From the NCBI GenBank assembly GCA_932294295.1, contig OW028585.1, positions 28,254,220 to 28,318,219 of the forward strand: a stretch of DNA of 64,000 nt, written 5' to 3'. The notes beneath the pieces were generated by a model, which saw nothing but the letters and a program-made list of their open reading frames with translations, was not told where the DNA came from and did not search any database. The first letter of the stretch is position 1. Every line of letters begins with the position of its first letter. Below are positions 23,170 to 34,815 of the stretch, piece after piece. The translations under genes and the position numbers were made by a program. The stretch is from Alitta virens. Its lineage: Eukaryota > Annelida > Polychaeta > Phyllodocida > Nereididae.

Positions 23170-23425
23170 CAATTGTTTCGGTTCATCGCACACACTAATT
23201 AAACACTCAAGAAATAATATTTTTGTAAAATATAGCCAAGATATGTCGGTGTGGCTATCACAATATGGAGTGTTACTGTATACAATTTCATTAGGGTTAG
23301 TGTGTAAGTGTTAGAGTTCAGCTCTAGAAATGAAAGTGTTACGTCCGCCCTCCTGCCTGTCGGACAAACACATAACAATTTTAATGTGGGATTTGCTGAG
23401 GGTTAGCTGCAGCGCAGCCTATTTT
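23170..23425 (-). repeat. interspersed repeat R2, inverted copy
   Basis: Read on the minus strand it shows CAGCAAATCCCACATT, GTCCGACAGGCAGGAGGGCG and AACACTTTCATTTCTAGAGC in the same order as R2 at 11041-11245. It sits next to spacer repeat R. Confidence 0.6.
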
Positions 23426-23427
23426 GA

Positions 23428-24295
23428 AATGTACTGTTTGATTTCCCAGCTGGAAATGAGAATCATTAATTGCAGTAGATACTAGTAGAAGTAGCGAATC
23501 TTTATTGACTTGCACACTTGCACATAAACGTGCCCAACCCGCAAGGGACTTACAAGCACTAAATTTTAGCTGAGTAAGAATACTACTGAGCTAGGAAGCT
23601 ATAATCACTAAAACACCCAACTAACTTGCCTGGGACACCGCTGTTCGCCAAGTCTCCACTGTTTACTATGACCTGCAGGGTAGCTGGCTTACGCAATAAC
23701 CAGGAAAACACCCTGCAATACCTTGCAGGAATTGTTTAACTAAATGTCCTTGCCTAGGACACTGCTGTTTGCTAAGACGCTGTTGTTTACTATTGGACAT
23801 TTGTTGTGATCGCAAGTGAACAGGCAAAGAGACCTCTTGTATAGGCTGAGGTGGAATGAATCAAAAACACACACACATGGAACAAGTAATTTCAGGTGCA
23901 CCACCTCAGTCAATGTAAGTTTTTCTGACTGTTTGCTAGCACTCGTAACAAATGACCTATAGTAAACAAGAACACCTAAGAGAACACTAGAGGCTCGGGC
24001 TATCATTTGCCCACACCACCCAGATTCGAGTTAACACTGAATAGAAATAGGTTGAGAGAGGTGCGTTTTCTGGTGGAAACCGGGCCCAGATTCAAGTCAA
24101 CTCTGAAAAGAAATAGGTGCTTATTGTGGCATGCCTTAGATTTAATTCATGGTTAGCATAGCAAGTTCAAACTAAACCTCAGTCAGCCTGGGCGTTTCTA
24201 CCACAATAAGCACCTCTCCCAACCTAATGAGTGTTGACTCAAATCTGGGCAATGGGGATGGTAGATAGCCCTGTTTCCTCCACCAGCCTGTCACA
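23428..24295. repeat. spacer repeat R, copy 2, with inverted minisatellite units
   Basis: Same block as at 12465-13170. After two plus-orientation units of the ~85-bp minisatellite (about 24025-24130), one unit follows in reverse orientation (about 24195-24290, reading CACCTCTCCCAACC and CCTGTTTCCTCCACC). This gives a foldback. Confidence 0.7.
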
Positions 24296-24544
24296 TCAAA
24301 ACTAGACAGCTTAGTATTTTTATATTGAAACAAAATTAATCAGTTGGAATAGTAAATCCTCTTTCATCAAATCCCAAATTACCATGTAATTAATACATAT
24401 ATATTGCTGGATTGGTGCAGTGGAACACTCTGGATGTGTTGCTGGATGCTGCATCAATCATTAAGTGATGACAGTTACTTATAGAAGTGGTATAGAATTA
24501 AAGTTATTTATTATCAGATATCTAAAAATGTTCTAAAAGTAAAG

Positions 24545-24612
24545 GAAATGGGAATTGAACTCTGGGCAGGCATGCTAACCAATACACCACTGATGCCACT
24601 GCTCCTAGTGTT
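24545..24612 (-). mobile_element. tRNA-like SINE head (family D)
   Basis: Read on the minus strand: GTGGCATCAGTGGTGTATTG, then GGTTAGCATGCC (A box) and AGTTCAATTCC (B box). It is a tRNA-like Pol III promoter head without a complete cloverleaf. It is kept at 50470-50537 and 62095-62165, always upstream of a type II promoter. Confidence 0.65.
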
Positions 24613-24710
24613 TATTTAAAAGGGTCACAATAAAGCTGCAGTTCTATTTATAGTTTCTGGTATTAGCTGACCTGTAATCAATGGGCTTGCAATGCCATCT
24701 GTGGTGGACA

Positions 24711-25060
24711 TACAGCTGACCTCACAATTAGCTTACACTGAACTCACAGTAGTGAGATCACAACATGACCTTATCATGATTTCACTGTGATGTGTCATGT
24801 TTGACATCACATGATGAGTGTCTGGTGAGGTCATACAGCTGACCTCTCAGCTCACACTGAATTCACAGTAGTGAGATCACCACATGACCTCATCATAATT
24901 TCACTGTGATGTTTCTTATGATATCAAATAATGAGTGTCTGGTGAGGTCACAGTGACCATGACATGAGCTCACTTCTTGACTGGGTTGCCTTGGCCCTTG
25001 AATGAAACTCAGAATGAGGGTGAATGGCAGGTCAAATGACCGGACAGCAAGTGACCTTTA
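24711..25060. promoter_or_regulatory. tandem ~122-bp repeat rich in AGGTCA half-sites
   Basis: Two related units start at 24711 and 24833 (TACAGCTGACCTC...). About ten AGGTCA/TGACCT-type half-sites occur within 24660-25060. They include the inverted repeat AGGTCACAGTGACC (3-nt spacing, 24945-24958), the pair AGGTCATACAGCTGACCT (24828-24845) and AGGTCAAATGACC near 25029. Half-sites of this type are the known core of nuclear-receptor response elements. The block lies about 1.1 kb upstream of gene 2's TATA box and recurs upstream of genes 4 and 5. Regulatory use is inference; it may be part of a repeat. Confidence 0.4.
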
Positions 25061-26040
25061 TGAATTCTGACTGAACCGGGAGACAAAATGCAGCAGTGGA
25101 TCATTTCACTTATTGATCTTGATTGGTGAAGATTTTAAATTAATAACTCTGATGTAGGGACTGATGGATCGGTCAAATTTGAAATTTATAGCAAAAAAAC
25201 ATAATACAATAAATTTTAATGCATGTAGTATTGTGGGCTTTCTAATTTACTTATATAGTATGACTTCGTGGCATTTCACCTCACATTGGTTGTGAAATGC
25301 CCTTGTAGATACAATGTTATACATGCTTAACCTCACCTGGGTTTGTATATAGAATACCTGTTGATTGAAAATAAACAGATTGAGTACACAAGGAGTCTGT
25401 GGAGATTCAGTTATCATATTTGCATAAATATGTCTTTATTTCATTTTGAGAAGTATTTCTGGCCTGATCGCAGAAGTTTGGGCTCTTCGAACCAGATACT
25501 GACATCAGTAATTGTATAGGTATTGTGTTCTAGTTTAATCTAATATAAATTTTTTAAACAATTGCGCACACGATATTTACCAAATTGCCCTTTTATGCAT
25601 AAGATATTACTTACAATGTAATTCAAAAGAAATATTTCAAATACGAATGCATGGCAGTTCAAATTCATTTACTTTTTTAAATTTGATATGTTTTTTCAAA
25701 AGCATGATTAAGCCAAGCACTAAGGCCTATTGTGAAATGGATACATTTTCATAAACTTTCCAAATTGCTATTGTAAATAAAGAAGAATTAGTATAGTCCA
25801 AAAATAAAATATATATACAAATACTCAGTATGTACAGTCCAACTCCTGTTTATGTGATTCAGTAAAAATAAATAAATAAAATGTTTGCATATGATTGTTT
25901 GAGAAAAATTTGTTTTCATGACCTGGTTAATTAATCATAGAAATACAAGAATCAGTCCATTTTATTTTTTTTTATGAATGAAGTTATTCAATTGCTCGGT
26001 CCCACTGTATTTTCAGCATGCTCGCAAGTAAATATGTGAG

Positions 26041-26100
26041 TATAAAATAAGCGTGTTTCTTATAAACTGTGGTCAGTTGTCTCCCTTACAGCTGACCAAA
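26041..26100 (+). promoter_or_regulatory. TATA box and initiator of gene 2
   Basis: TATAAAATAA at 26041-26050 and TCAGTT with A at 26075 keep the 34-nt spacing seen in gene 1. The ATG follows at 26101. Confidence 0.65.
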
Positions 26101-29100
26101 ATGTCTGGACTGCGAGTGATCTTGCTGATGGTTCTGATATTTGTGGTTCATCAACAGGCTAACTCTAATAAGAAAGGTGAGAATTAATAGCATGAAATAC
26201 ATATACAATTCTTAAAATGAGTTAATTTAGGCATTTAAAAAAATTGTCAGTGTCTTGTACTCGGGTGTGTATGCTGAGGCAAGTTAAACATAATGGAGAA
26301 TTGATAGGGCTTGGAGTCCACACCATGTTACACATTTACCCCATTGGTAGGATTTTTTACTTGCCTAAGCATAGACACTACCTCCAAATTAACGTCGCAT
26401 GTGATCGACATTCAGCTAGGATGTTGACTTATGAAGAGTGCCTGGCCTGGGGATCAAACCTGGGACAATCAGCAGGGCTAGCCGATGAGGAATAGATTAT
26501 GTAGGAGAGCCACTCATCCTAATTCGCTTGATGCAATGAAAGTCAAGCTGGTAGCGCATTATTGTGTGGGGCATCAAAATCAGTTCTTTGTTTTATATCA
26601 TCATAATAGTTTACAGCCAAGCACTGTGTTTTACTAGTGTGCACCGTGACCAGCCATTCCGGATTGTGTTCAAGGTCATGGGGGTTCAAACCCAGCAACT
26701 GCACAGAAGAACTGAGCAGATCCTCTTCAAACATTTCATCCAGTTGTAAAATGAGGAGGTTGGTCATTGAGGATTTGCAGCTGTTGGCCCCAATAAGAAA
26801 TGCTGGCGACAGATATGATTGAGCCTACCACAAGGATTTGCAGCTGCTGTCCTCTGGTGGAAAATGCCAAGTATGCGCCATTCAGATACCAGCTGACACT
26901 ATATCACTGTGGCACCATATCCCAAAAATGGTACTGTTTTGTAAGGCCTTGTCTGATTGAACACAACTATTTTTTGTAACCAATCAGAACCAGTTTCACT
27001 GTGCCAGCTCCACAATAGAAAAAAGATGAGCAGCAATGAAATTTCATCAAAAGCATAATCAAATGTATTATAATTTTAATTGATATGCATAATTTTCATT
27101 TCAGCTTTGAATACAAAGAACACACTTCAAAAGTTTTTAGACAATTTGGTTGAAATGTGCCCTTTGCAATCTTGCAAGAGTCGATGCTCACAAAACGCCA
27201 CCCTTCCACCGGCTCCTAATGAATGTACAGACAATTTAGACATGTGTTGTAAATGTGATAATGAATGCTTATTTTACAATGACTGTTGCTTAGATTATGG
27301 ATTTTACTGTTCTAATTCTGGCAACATTAAACCTGAAGATGGAATACCAAAGTTTTTTCAGTATTTGAGAATGTTAGAAAATGCTAAAGAGACCGACACA
27401 AGGGCAAGACCTCACAAAGTTTGTGATAAACCTGTATTGCCATTCCATGGTAAATCTCAGTTGGTATACTATTTTCTAACATCAATTTGTCCAAGCTCCA
27501 GGGAGGAATTAATAACAAACTGTGAGATAGAATCATTAAACACCTCTTTAATACATCATATCACTGTTTACGTACCAGGTTATGGTTTATTTAAAAATTA
27601 CTATTGTGCTCGCTGTCATAATATCTCTGATGCAGCAATACAATTCCCAAATGTCAGGGTTACTTGCGAACAAGAAACAAACCACACTAAGTCTCTTTTC
27701 AGGAAGTTGCAGGAAGATTTTGTAAATATAGGTCTAAATAATGAAGCTTATCCTTGTGCGCTTCTTTTAGATTTTGGAAATACCTCATTAAAAAGGTATG
27801 TTTGTGGAAGAAAGAGCTCTTGCTTTATGAACAGCACTAACTTAACGCCTGTGAACTCACTGTGTCAAAGGTTTTTCCTGCCTGTAATTGATTGGGAGAA
27901 GAAGCAAATATGTCACAACCCTATCTGCGCTTTTTACAAATACATCTACAGCAGTGAAACAAGTTGTGTCAATATTAATTTGAGTTATTATCCAAAGCCG
28001 ACAAACAATGCATTTTTCATTTCTGCGACAATGGCAGCGTTGTTTGGTTTTGGACCAGAACTTCAAGTAAGTATGTACATTAAGAAGAGGCCAAAGAAGA
28101 AGTTTAAATGCAAAGATGGTTATTTGATGAACTATGCTACTCATCATTGCACCTCCATCGAAAGAAGCTGCAGGGCCTTGAATAATGCTAACATAAAAGT
28201 GTCACAATTGAAGAGCCATTCTACCACCCATTACAATTTATCCATCATTTATATTTTAAACAACAAATCTGCTTACAATGTAGATGATTTCTACTTCAAC
28301 AATATAGAGATAAAGTACTACAAAGCTGAAGATCCTTTCAAGAATGTCCATTTGCTGTACATGCCCTCTCTAAACATGAAGGCATTGACCTACAAAGTAC
28401 CAATTGTGTTTCATATCAAACATCATGTCAGTCATGCAATTTAGATATTATCAATAACTTTATAAAAGAGCTACAACGTATGGGGCCAAATAAGGACCCA
28501 CCTATTATAATCACATTCATTGGTGACAATACTGAGATGTGTCCTGAGGATAAAATTATCTTCCTGGAGGTCATAGCCCTCACAAACAAATCACAATTTA
28601 CATTTAACGAAAGTAAATTGTTTTCTCCTGCCATTGGAGAAAGTTTTCATCCTAAAGATGCAGTATTTCTACTTACCAAAATAAATAAATCAGATGTGAG
28701 AATGTATACACCATTTTGTATGTGGAATGGCAATCAATCTAGTAAGGCCAAGGTGTTCACAACATGCCATCACCTTGGCAACACAAACAAAGCCTTTGTA
28801 AATGTTGCTCTTGCAGCATTTTCATTTGTAACTAACACATTTTCCATTATATCAATGATTTGGACAATACTTATATACACTATTTTCAAAGACTTGAGAA
28901 AAGACTGTATTCAGAATATCCTCCACCTAATTGCGGCTTTAATTTGTGGACAGCTTCTATTTCAAATCAGTGGAGTGAATTTCATCAAATCTCATGAATG
29001 TGCATGCAAGACTGTTGGAATATTGCTTCATCACTTTTGGATTCTATCATTTTTGTGTATGTCTTGCATTTCTCTTGACCTTGCATATAAAGCAAACTGT

Positions 29101-29706
29101 AGCTGGCACACAACAAGCCGCAAATTCAAAGCATCATACTGCTATATTATTTCCACTCTTTTCATTCTGATTTGTGTGCTTATGGACCTACTATCTTCCC
29201 TTGAATTAGAATATGGGAATGAACGAGGCATCTGCTTTTTGCAACCTCTATTCTACCACATTGTACTGTTCATTTTGCCAATGGTTTTTATGCTGACTCT
29301 CAATACCTTTTTATTTTGCTTTGTTGTCTTTAAAATCTACTCATCGAAGGGCGGCAACTCAAGAGTATCGACAAATACTGTTTCACGTGCATCTATATGT
29401 GCAAAGATCATGTTACTCTTTGGCATATCATGGCTTGCTGCCCTGTTGCCATCTTTGACAAATATTCATGAACTGTGGTATGTTTTTACGCTCATCAAAC
29501 TACTGCAAAGTATTTTCTTTTTCACGAGCTTTGGTTTCAATGAGTCAGTTAGAGTCAGGCTCCATAGCTGCTGGGTCAATCGACCCAGCAAAAGCGCACC
29601 TAGAATTGATGCCATACCTCAGACAATGCATAATTCCATGTCACAGGAATTACAGAGTACGTCGCAGCATGGATTATCAAGTGGCACAACAATGTCTAAG
29701 TATTAG
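26101..29706 (+). pseudogene. gene 2: frameshifted receptor copy
   Basis: Exon 1 is 26101-26176, intron 26177-27104 (GT-AG, phase 1), exon 2 from 27105. The structure and start context match gene 1. A 25-bp deletion after CCTTTCAAGAA (near 28345; gene 1 bases about 17603-17627 are missing) shifts the frame. The first frame then ends at 28444, giving a predicted 471-residue secreted ectodomain with about 30 novel C-terminal residues. The remaining ectodomain, GPS-like CHHLG, all seven helices and tail stay open in another frame to the TAG at 29704-29706. The single lesion and well-kept helices mean a recent event. It could be a pseudogene, a truncated soluble product, a population variant or an assembly error. 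Confidence 0.85.
26316..26478 (-). mobile_element. SINE family A fragment in intron 1 of gene 2
   Basis: Longer than gene 1's intronic copy: it keeps CAGCTAGGATGTTGACTTATGA and GCCTGGCCTGGGGATCAAAC, matching 4630-4680 of the parent-like copy. Gene 1's copy has lost about 30 bp of this part. Confidence 0.65.
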
Positions 29707-30086
29707 TTATATCCCGAATAGGACGGAATATAACTTACAAAAATGTTAGTTAACTCCCGCCTATGAGAGATATGACTAACTAATACTCCATTAGTCATAT
29801 TTACTAATTTGTTTGACTGTTTGTTATGTTTTAATGCCTTTATTACCAAAAACAAGTTAAATTTGCACTCAGGATGGAGTTAACCGACATGACGTTTTTA
29901 TTGGTTATGGCCCACTCAGAACAGAGTAATACCGTCTTAGTGGATTAAATACACTTTCATTTGAAATATGTGTCGGAGTCCAGACAGCAAAAGCATGCAC
30001 TTTACGACAATGTTGAACAACATTATTATTCAGTAACCTACAGCCATGATAGTGAGTGAGAGAAAATAATGAATTGAAACAATAAA
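29706..30086 (+). terminator. gene 2 3' UTR hairpins and polyA signal
   Basis: The two stem-loops seen in gene 1 are at 29706-29734 and 29770-29800, and AATAAA is at 30081-30086. The stems are unchanged although the coding frame upstream is broken. Confidence 0.6.
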
Positions 30087-31520
30087 CCTAACAGCTTCAC
30101 GTGGCTCTGTGACTTATCAGAGGTTCTAAATTAAAAACAGTAGTCACAGACAACACTGTTTCTGATTAAATTGACACAATTCTGTTCTATATTTGACTCT
30201 GGGATACAAATTAATACAATTATGTATATATTTGATTTTAGGATATAAAGAAACATTTAGCAGCTCATTATTGCATTTATTATCTGTTAATCTGTAGTTG
30301 ATAAAGTTTATGCAATTGACAACAGAGATGACTGTTCGATGAAGCATCAACTGGTCCAGGAAAGGCTTCTTGGAACTCTTGAATATTTCCTAAATTTTAT
30401 GTTTTTTTAGGTCTACACTCTCTTCCCTGAGTGAAGAATTCTGTGATCTGATTAATAATTAGCATACACAGATTGTGACGTCACTTTCCGATTCATAGAC
30501 CTGACCTGTCTCCTTACTTAAGACAGGATCGAGTAAGGGTCAACAGGGGGAGCACACCGGTCCTCACAACCTTTGTGACATCATCATTGCTTTCAATGAA
30601 AAGATTGCATGATGATATCATCAAACAAAGGTTATAAGGAGAGGGTGTAAGGAGAGGCTCGCAGCTCCATTTATTGGCTCAAAAGACCTCTATATAATTA
30701 AAGTTGCAATCCCTCAATTACATTTTTTTCCAATTTTCTTTGGTTGCTTGGTGTTTGAAGTACAAACATCGTTATATGATGTGATGTTGTGGCCAATCCT
30801 CACATCACTCTAACTCTGTGTCTGTAAATAGGGTGTGTAAGTTATGACCAAAGTAGCGTGAATATGTAGTGCAATCAACGCTACTTATGGGAACCAACAC
30901 CGCCATATTTTAATTAGGCGAGTGAGGACAAGACAAAATATGAACAATCATATATTTTTCAATGGAATAACACATGTATAAGTCATCAGAGGAATGAGGA
31001 ATAGCGTTTTTCTTACTAACTGGTCAATGTTTGTCAAAATATCACGTTAGTAAACAAGATTATTAGTGGTCGATTACTTGTGATTATTAATTATCCATCC
31101 TGTGATTATTAGTTATCCATCCTTATTCAGTCCCCTCCATGAAATTTCAATGACGGCGTTCTGGACACACGTGAGAGGTAATTTAAGTTTGGACTACACT
31201 GTATTTTTTGGGATGTGTAGAAAGGTATAAACATGCTTAATAACTGAACTGAATATTTACATGTTAATACTTGAAATTCCTCATAACACACAAAGACCCT
31301 TCTCAATACCAATGCTTATTTTTTGTGCACTCCTTTTCTTTGCCAAACTCATATTTTTCAAAAATAATTCTGATCTTGGCAGACTAAGACAGTGCCTCTT
31401 TCTGAAGCTGATATGGTGATTGCAGCTTGATAGTGATGTAACAATGGATCATTGTGACGTCACAATTGCATACTCTAAGTCATGCAAGAAACAATGGTGG
31501 AAGGCTAATATTTTTCAAAT
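30087..31520. other. conserved downstream block, gene 2 copy
   Basis: Collinear with 19345-20811 with more substitutions and several small deletions, so this copy diverged earlier than the gene 1/gene 3 pair. No gene is supported. Confidence 0.6.
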
Positions 31521-31739
31521 GAAAATGGAAACCTTCATTGTGTTGTACAGAAAAGTGCTCTTCATCTTGAATATGGGTAAACCCCTCTGATCAAAGGTTA
31601 GATGAAAATGATGCTACATATCAGGTCAATTTAAAGTTATGTGTTCAAACTTATTATACAATGAAATGAATTACCCTGGAAGCACCTCATCATTATCGCT
31701 GTATCAAGACTATGCTCAGTCTTATCTTCAAATTCCGCA
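31521..31739. other. intergenic, no gene seen
   Basis: No element was recognised between the downstream block and the SINE. Confidence 0.4.
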
Positions 31740-31985
31740 AGTATTAATTGTAGGTATGGTGAGCTAGGTAGGGTATGCTGGGTATTGGTGGGTGGGTAGG
31801 TAAAACAGACTTCATTTTAGGTCCCATATATCTTTGCACCAGATAGGGCTAATCAGGACAGGCAGGTGCCAAAGCAATGAGGCGAAGGATGAAGCAGCTT
31901 TCCAACATGTGCTGAATGGGAACCCATGACCCAGTGGTTGGCAGCCCAGCGTGCTACCCACTGAACTAGGCCCCCTGCTCTGCTG
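31740..31985 (-). mobile_element. tRNA-derived SINE (family C)
   Basis: On the minus strand from about 31977 a tRNA-like head reads GGGGGCCTAGTTCAGTGGGT, AGCACGCTGGGCTGCC and, after about 20 nt, a B-box-like GGGTTCCCATT (31915-31925). The body continues toward 31740. The head looks more tRNA-like than families A and D, but the 3' acceptor strand does not pair, so a SINE is preferred over a tRNA gene. Confidence 0.7.
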
Positions 31986-32129
31986 GGTATAGGGAGAGCT
32001 ACATGTTAGGAAAGCTATGTTTCGGGCAAGTTAGGTTCAGGGGGCACTTAGGTGTAAGCACTAGGTGTAGGGAAAGCAAGACAAAGGGAACACTAGATTT
32101 AGGGAGCGATAATAAAGTGTACATTGTGC

Positions 32130-32345
32130 AGAGGCTGTGCTGGCCACTGGAGTTTGAGGTCTTTACCCACAGTGTTACCATCCTTGCTACCCAGATAGCA
32201 TTCCAAATTGTTTCAACGTCGGCCGATGTCAGCGATGTTAATACGATGTTGTAACAAGAGTGGCCTATCGGGAAACGATGCTGGGTCGATTTGGAATGCT
32301 ATCTGGGTATGAGGAGGATCAGGATTTTCAAGGGCAAATGCTGAT
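32130..32345 (+). repeat. interspersed repeat carrying a MITE
   Basis: The flanks (GCTGGCCACTGGAGTTTGAG, CAGTGTTACCATCCTTGC, then GAGGAGGATCAGGA) match 61068-61140 closely. The second copy lacks the MITE, so it serves as the empty site. Confidence 0.7.
32190..32307. mobile_element. 118-bp MITE with perfect inverted ends and TA flanks
   Basis: CCCAGATAGCATTCCAAAT at the left is the exact reverse complement of ATTTGGAATGCTATCTGGG at the right. TA borders both ends (32188-32189 and 32308-32309), consistent with a TA target-site duplication as made by Tc1/mariner-type and some other transposases. The interior contains further palindromic CATCG/CGATG phrases and no coding frame. Confidence 0.85.
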
Positions 32346-32790
32346 CAGCAACTGGTCAGTGATAATAAGATTGTCCAAAGAATTGTTTTATGATGTAATC
32401 ACACAATCAAGTCATTGAGTGCTGTTGAGGACATCATGATCAAACAATGGTAGGACTGTGTTAATGACAAGCTGCTCATTTGGGTTTATCCGTGGCATCA
32501 CCATTTTTTTTACAAAACACGAAACTGCCACATTCTACAACCAAAACATTACAGAAAGGGCAAACATTAAATCGCACCAAAGACATCCAAACAATTTTAA
32601 AAGCAATAAAAAACTTATTCGTTTTCACTCCGCTATATACACAATAATTTTGATTTGACAACATACCAATTGATTATATTAAATTTCATGATGTTTTATT
32701 AATTAATAATGTCCATGTATTTGTTTTATAACCTATTTTTAAATATATTGACGAGGTGCTATATTAATGTGTAATATTATGAGTCTGCCT
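32346..32790. other. intergenic, no gene seen
   Basis: Overlapping short frames on both strands at 32458-32664 are shadows of each other; no known domain. Confidence 0.4.
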
Positions 32791-32799
32791 AATCCAGAA

Positions 32800-33640
32800 A
32801 ATATTCAAATCAAAATTGCCAATATCCACACAACTCTAAAGAACTATGTTGAACTCCTAGGAATACATTTAGACCAGGAACAAAATTGCCAATATCCACA
32901 CAACTCTATATAACTATGTTGAACTCTTAGGAATACATTAGAACAAGAACTTAAATTCAATGTTAACATTTAAAATATTTGTAAAAAGGCATCCAGGCAA
33001 TTTAATTCTCTAAAACTTAAAAAAAAAACCTTAAATACTGAAGTTAAGTTAAAAATTTATGAGTCATTTATAATTTCAAATGTTAACTATTGTCCTACAG
33101 TTTACCATCAATGCCTAACTGCAGATATTATTAAACTTGAAAAACTTAATGAATGTGCTTTCCACTTTGTATATAATGATTTAAATTTAAATTATACAGT
33201 CATCCTTAAAACCAATAAACATAGCTCACTGTCTCTCATGAGAACAAAATATATCTTAGCATTATTATTCAAAGTTGTGCAGTTTGATGCTCCCCCACTG
33301 TCAAAATGACATGTTTAAAATTAAAATGTTAAATATGATTTTAGAAATAATAAGATAATAGAATTACCTAAGTTTAAAACAATTAGATACGGTAGTCATC
33401 CATAGGATACCAGGGTGCTAAATTGTGGAACCTTGTTCCCAGTGCCATAAAAATATTCTTGCTTTTATTATATATCAATCTCATCTGTTCTTTGTCATCT
33501 TCACTCCTATTCTTTACATATTTCATTTCTCATATCTTTTGTTTTAGTCAATCAAAAGCTTCTGCTTATGTTATTTGTTCCTACATACAACATTATAAAA
33601 TAAATCTTATCTTATCTAATCTTTTTATCATTATTATTCA
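32800..33640 (+). mobile_element. non-LTR retrotransposon relic (reverse transcriptase C-terminal part)
   Basis: Decayed plus-strand translation follows the thumb and C-terminal region of Jockey/CR1-like reverse transcriptases. In order: NYVELLGIHLDQE, KASRQFNSLKL, YESFIISNVNYCPTVYHQCL, LEKLNECAFHFVYNDL, then near 33385-33450 RYGSHP and GAKLWNLVPSAIK. Stops and frame changes are numerous. An imperfect direct repeat (AAATTGCCAATATCCACACA at 32812 and 32882) marks a local duplication. Catalytic motifs are absent, so this is a 5'-truncated dead copy. Confidence 0.75.
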
Positions 33641-33795
33641 TCACCTGATATGAAACATTTGTAGATATCATCAACAAAGAGAGAAAGTTAAAATTGATAT
33701 TTAGGGTCATTGCTTGTTTTTGTCTATCCTTTATTTTAGTTCCTTACGAATTAGTTAATATCAGTGTCTGTGTCACAACAATATCATATTCACAT

Positions 33796-34815
33796 TCAAT
33801 CATCATCATTGTCACATCGAAATAGTAAAGTCCGCAATGCTTCATGGAAATTTGGACATCTTCATGCGTAAATTATGGAATTCACCAATGCATTGCACCA
33901 CCAAAACAATCCAAGAGCATAGTTGAGGCCCTTCTTTGATAAGTGACTGTAATTTTTAACCAAGTTATTGGCAATCATGGATGGCACGTACATCACGAAA
34001 TAGAGGCCGAGAACAATGCCCATTGTTTTGGTGATTCTCAATTGTGCCTCTCTTTTGTAACGGCGACTTCCATCACAGTCCATAGAAGCAGTCTGATTGG
34101 CTATTTTCATCACATGTCCCCGTGCGACATACGCTATTTTAATGTACAGTGCACATGTTGTGATTATGTACAGAAGAAATGTTGGGATGACTGCGCCTTA
34201 AATACGTCATTCCGGATGACATCAGAAAAGCGACAATGGTGATTCTTTCATAGCGCGGAATTCCTTAAAATGACGATACGATTATTGTGGCGAATACTGT
34301 CACAGTCCACATTGATATTAATATCATCACAGTTTTCTTGATAGTCAGTATCATTTCATACTTGAAAGGATGCTCCATGCAAATATTTCGGCAATCAGAA
34401 GTAAGCTTCCGAAACTTGCACCGTTCAGGGCTAGCTGCAACATCTGCTTTACCGTACAAGCGGTGTACCACGCATTCACGGTGTTAAAGTCATTAAAGTC
34501 AATTGTGACTGATAATGTCACTACAATAGTGCCATTCAGCAAGTCACTTATGGCCAAGCTGACGATACACATGTTGGCCACGGTTCTCAGATACGAAAAC
34601 TTGCATACGCTGAAAACTGTGAGGCCATTTGCAAAGATGGCCATGACAGCTCCAAACATCCTTAGAGCACGATAAGCAATCAAAATTTTGGTTTCTAATT
34701 CTGATTCAGGCTCGTTTAAGCAGGTGATGTTGTTCATTGTCTCCAGCTTCAGTTTGACAAAAGTATTTTGTGAATTGGTGGTCACTATTACACAGCTTGC
34801 TGTGTGCATATTCAA
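33796..34815 (-). pseudogene. rhodopsin-like (class A) GPCR relic
   Basis: Minus-strand segments in order: an N terminus with an NNITC sequon; TM1 ANGLTVFSVCKF; TM2 SLAISDLLNG; TM3 region LLLIAEIFAW, frameshifted where the DRY/ERY motif would be; EHPFKYEM and TM4; TM6 GLYFVMYVPSMIANNL; TM7 FWWCNALVNSIIYA, where NSIIY replaces NPxxY. It continues past an in-frame stop into RCPNFHEALRTLLF and ends at 33796-33798. At least one frameshift near 34375, another between 34114 and 34265, and a Trp-to-stop change after IIYA show it is dead. It is unrelated to the main array family. Confidence 0.8.

Larger units (their letters stand above)
13345..26770. repeat. segmental duplication, copy 1 (well-aligned core)
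   Basis: This interval aligns in order and orientation with about 39212-52690. The offset is near 25870 at the left, exactly 25910 across the gene, and 25912-25927 further right as small indels accumulate. It contains gene 1 plus the promoter, first exon and most of intron 1 of gene 2. Looser similarity extends left to about 11.52 kb (against 36.40 kb). Coding differences between genes 1 and 3 are very few, so the event is recent or the copies have been homogenised. Confidence 0.9.

Noticed and set aside
26101..29706. Gene 2 as an intact receptor with an extra intron removing the frameshift
   Set aside because: No GT-AG pair near 28345 restores the frame by eye, and the 25-bp gap against gene 1 explains the shift simply.
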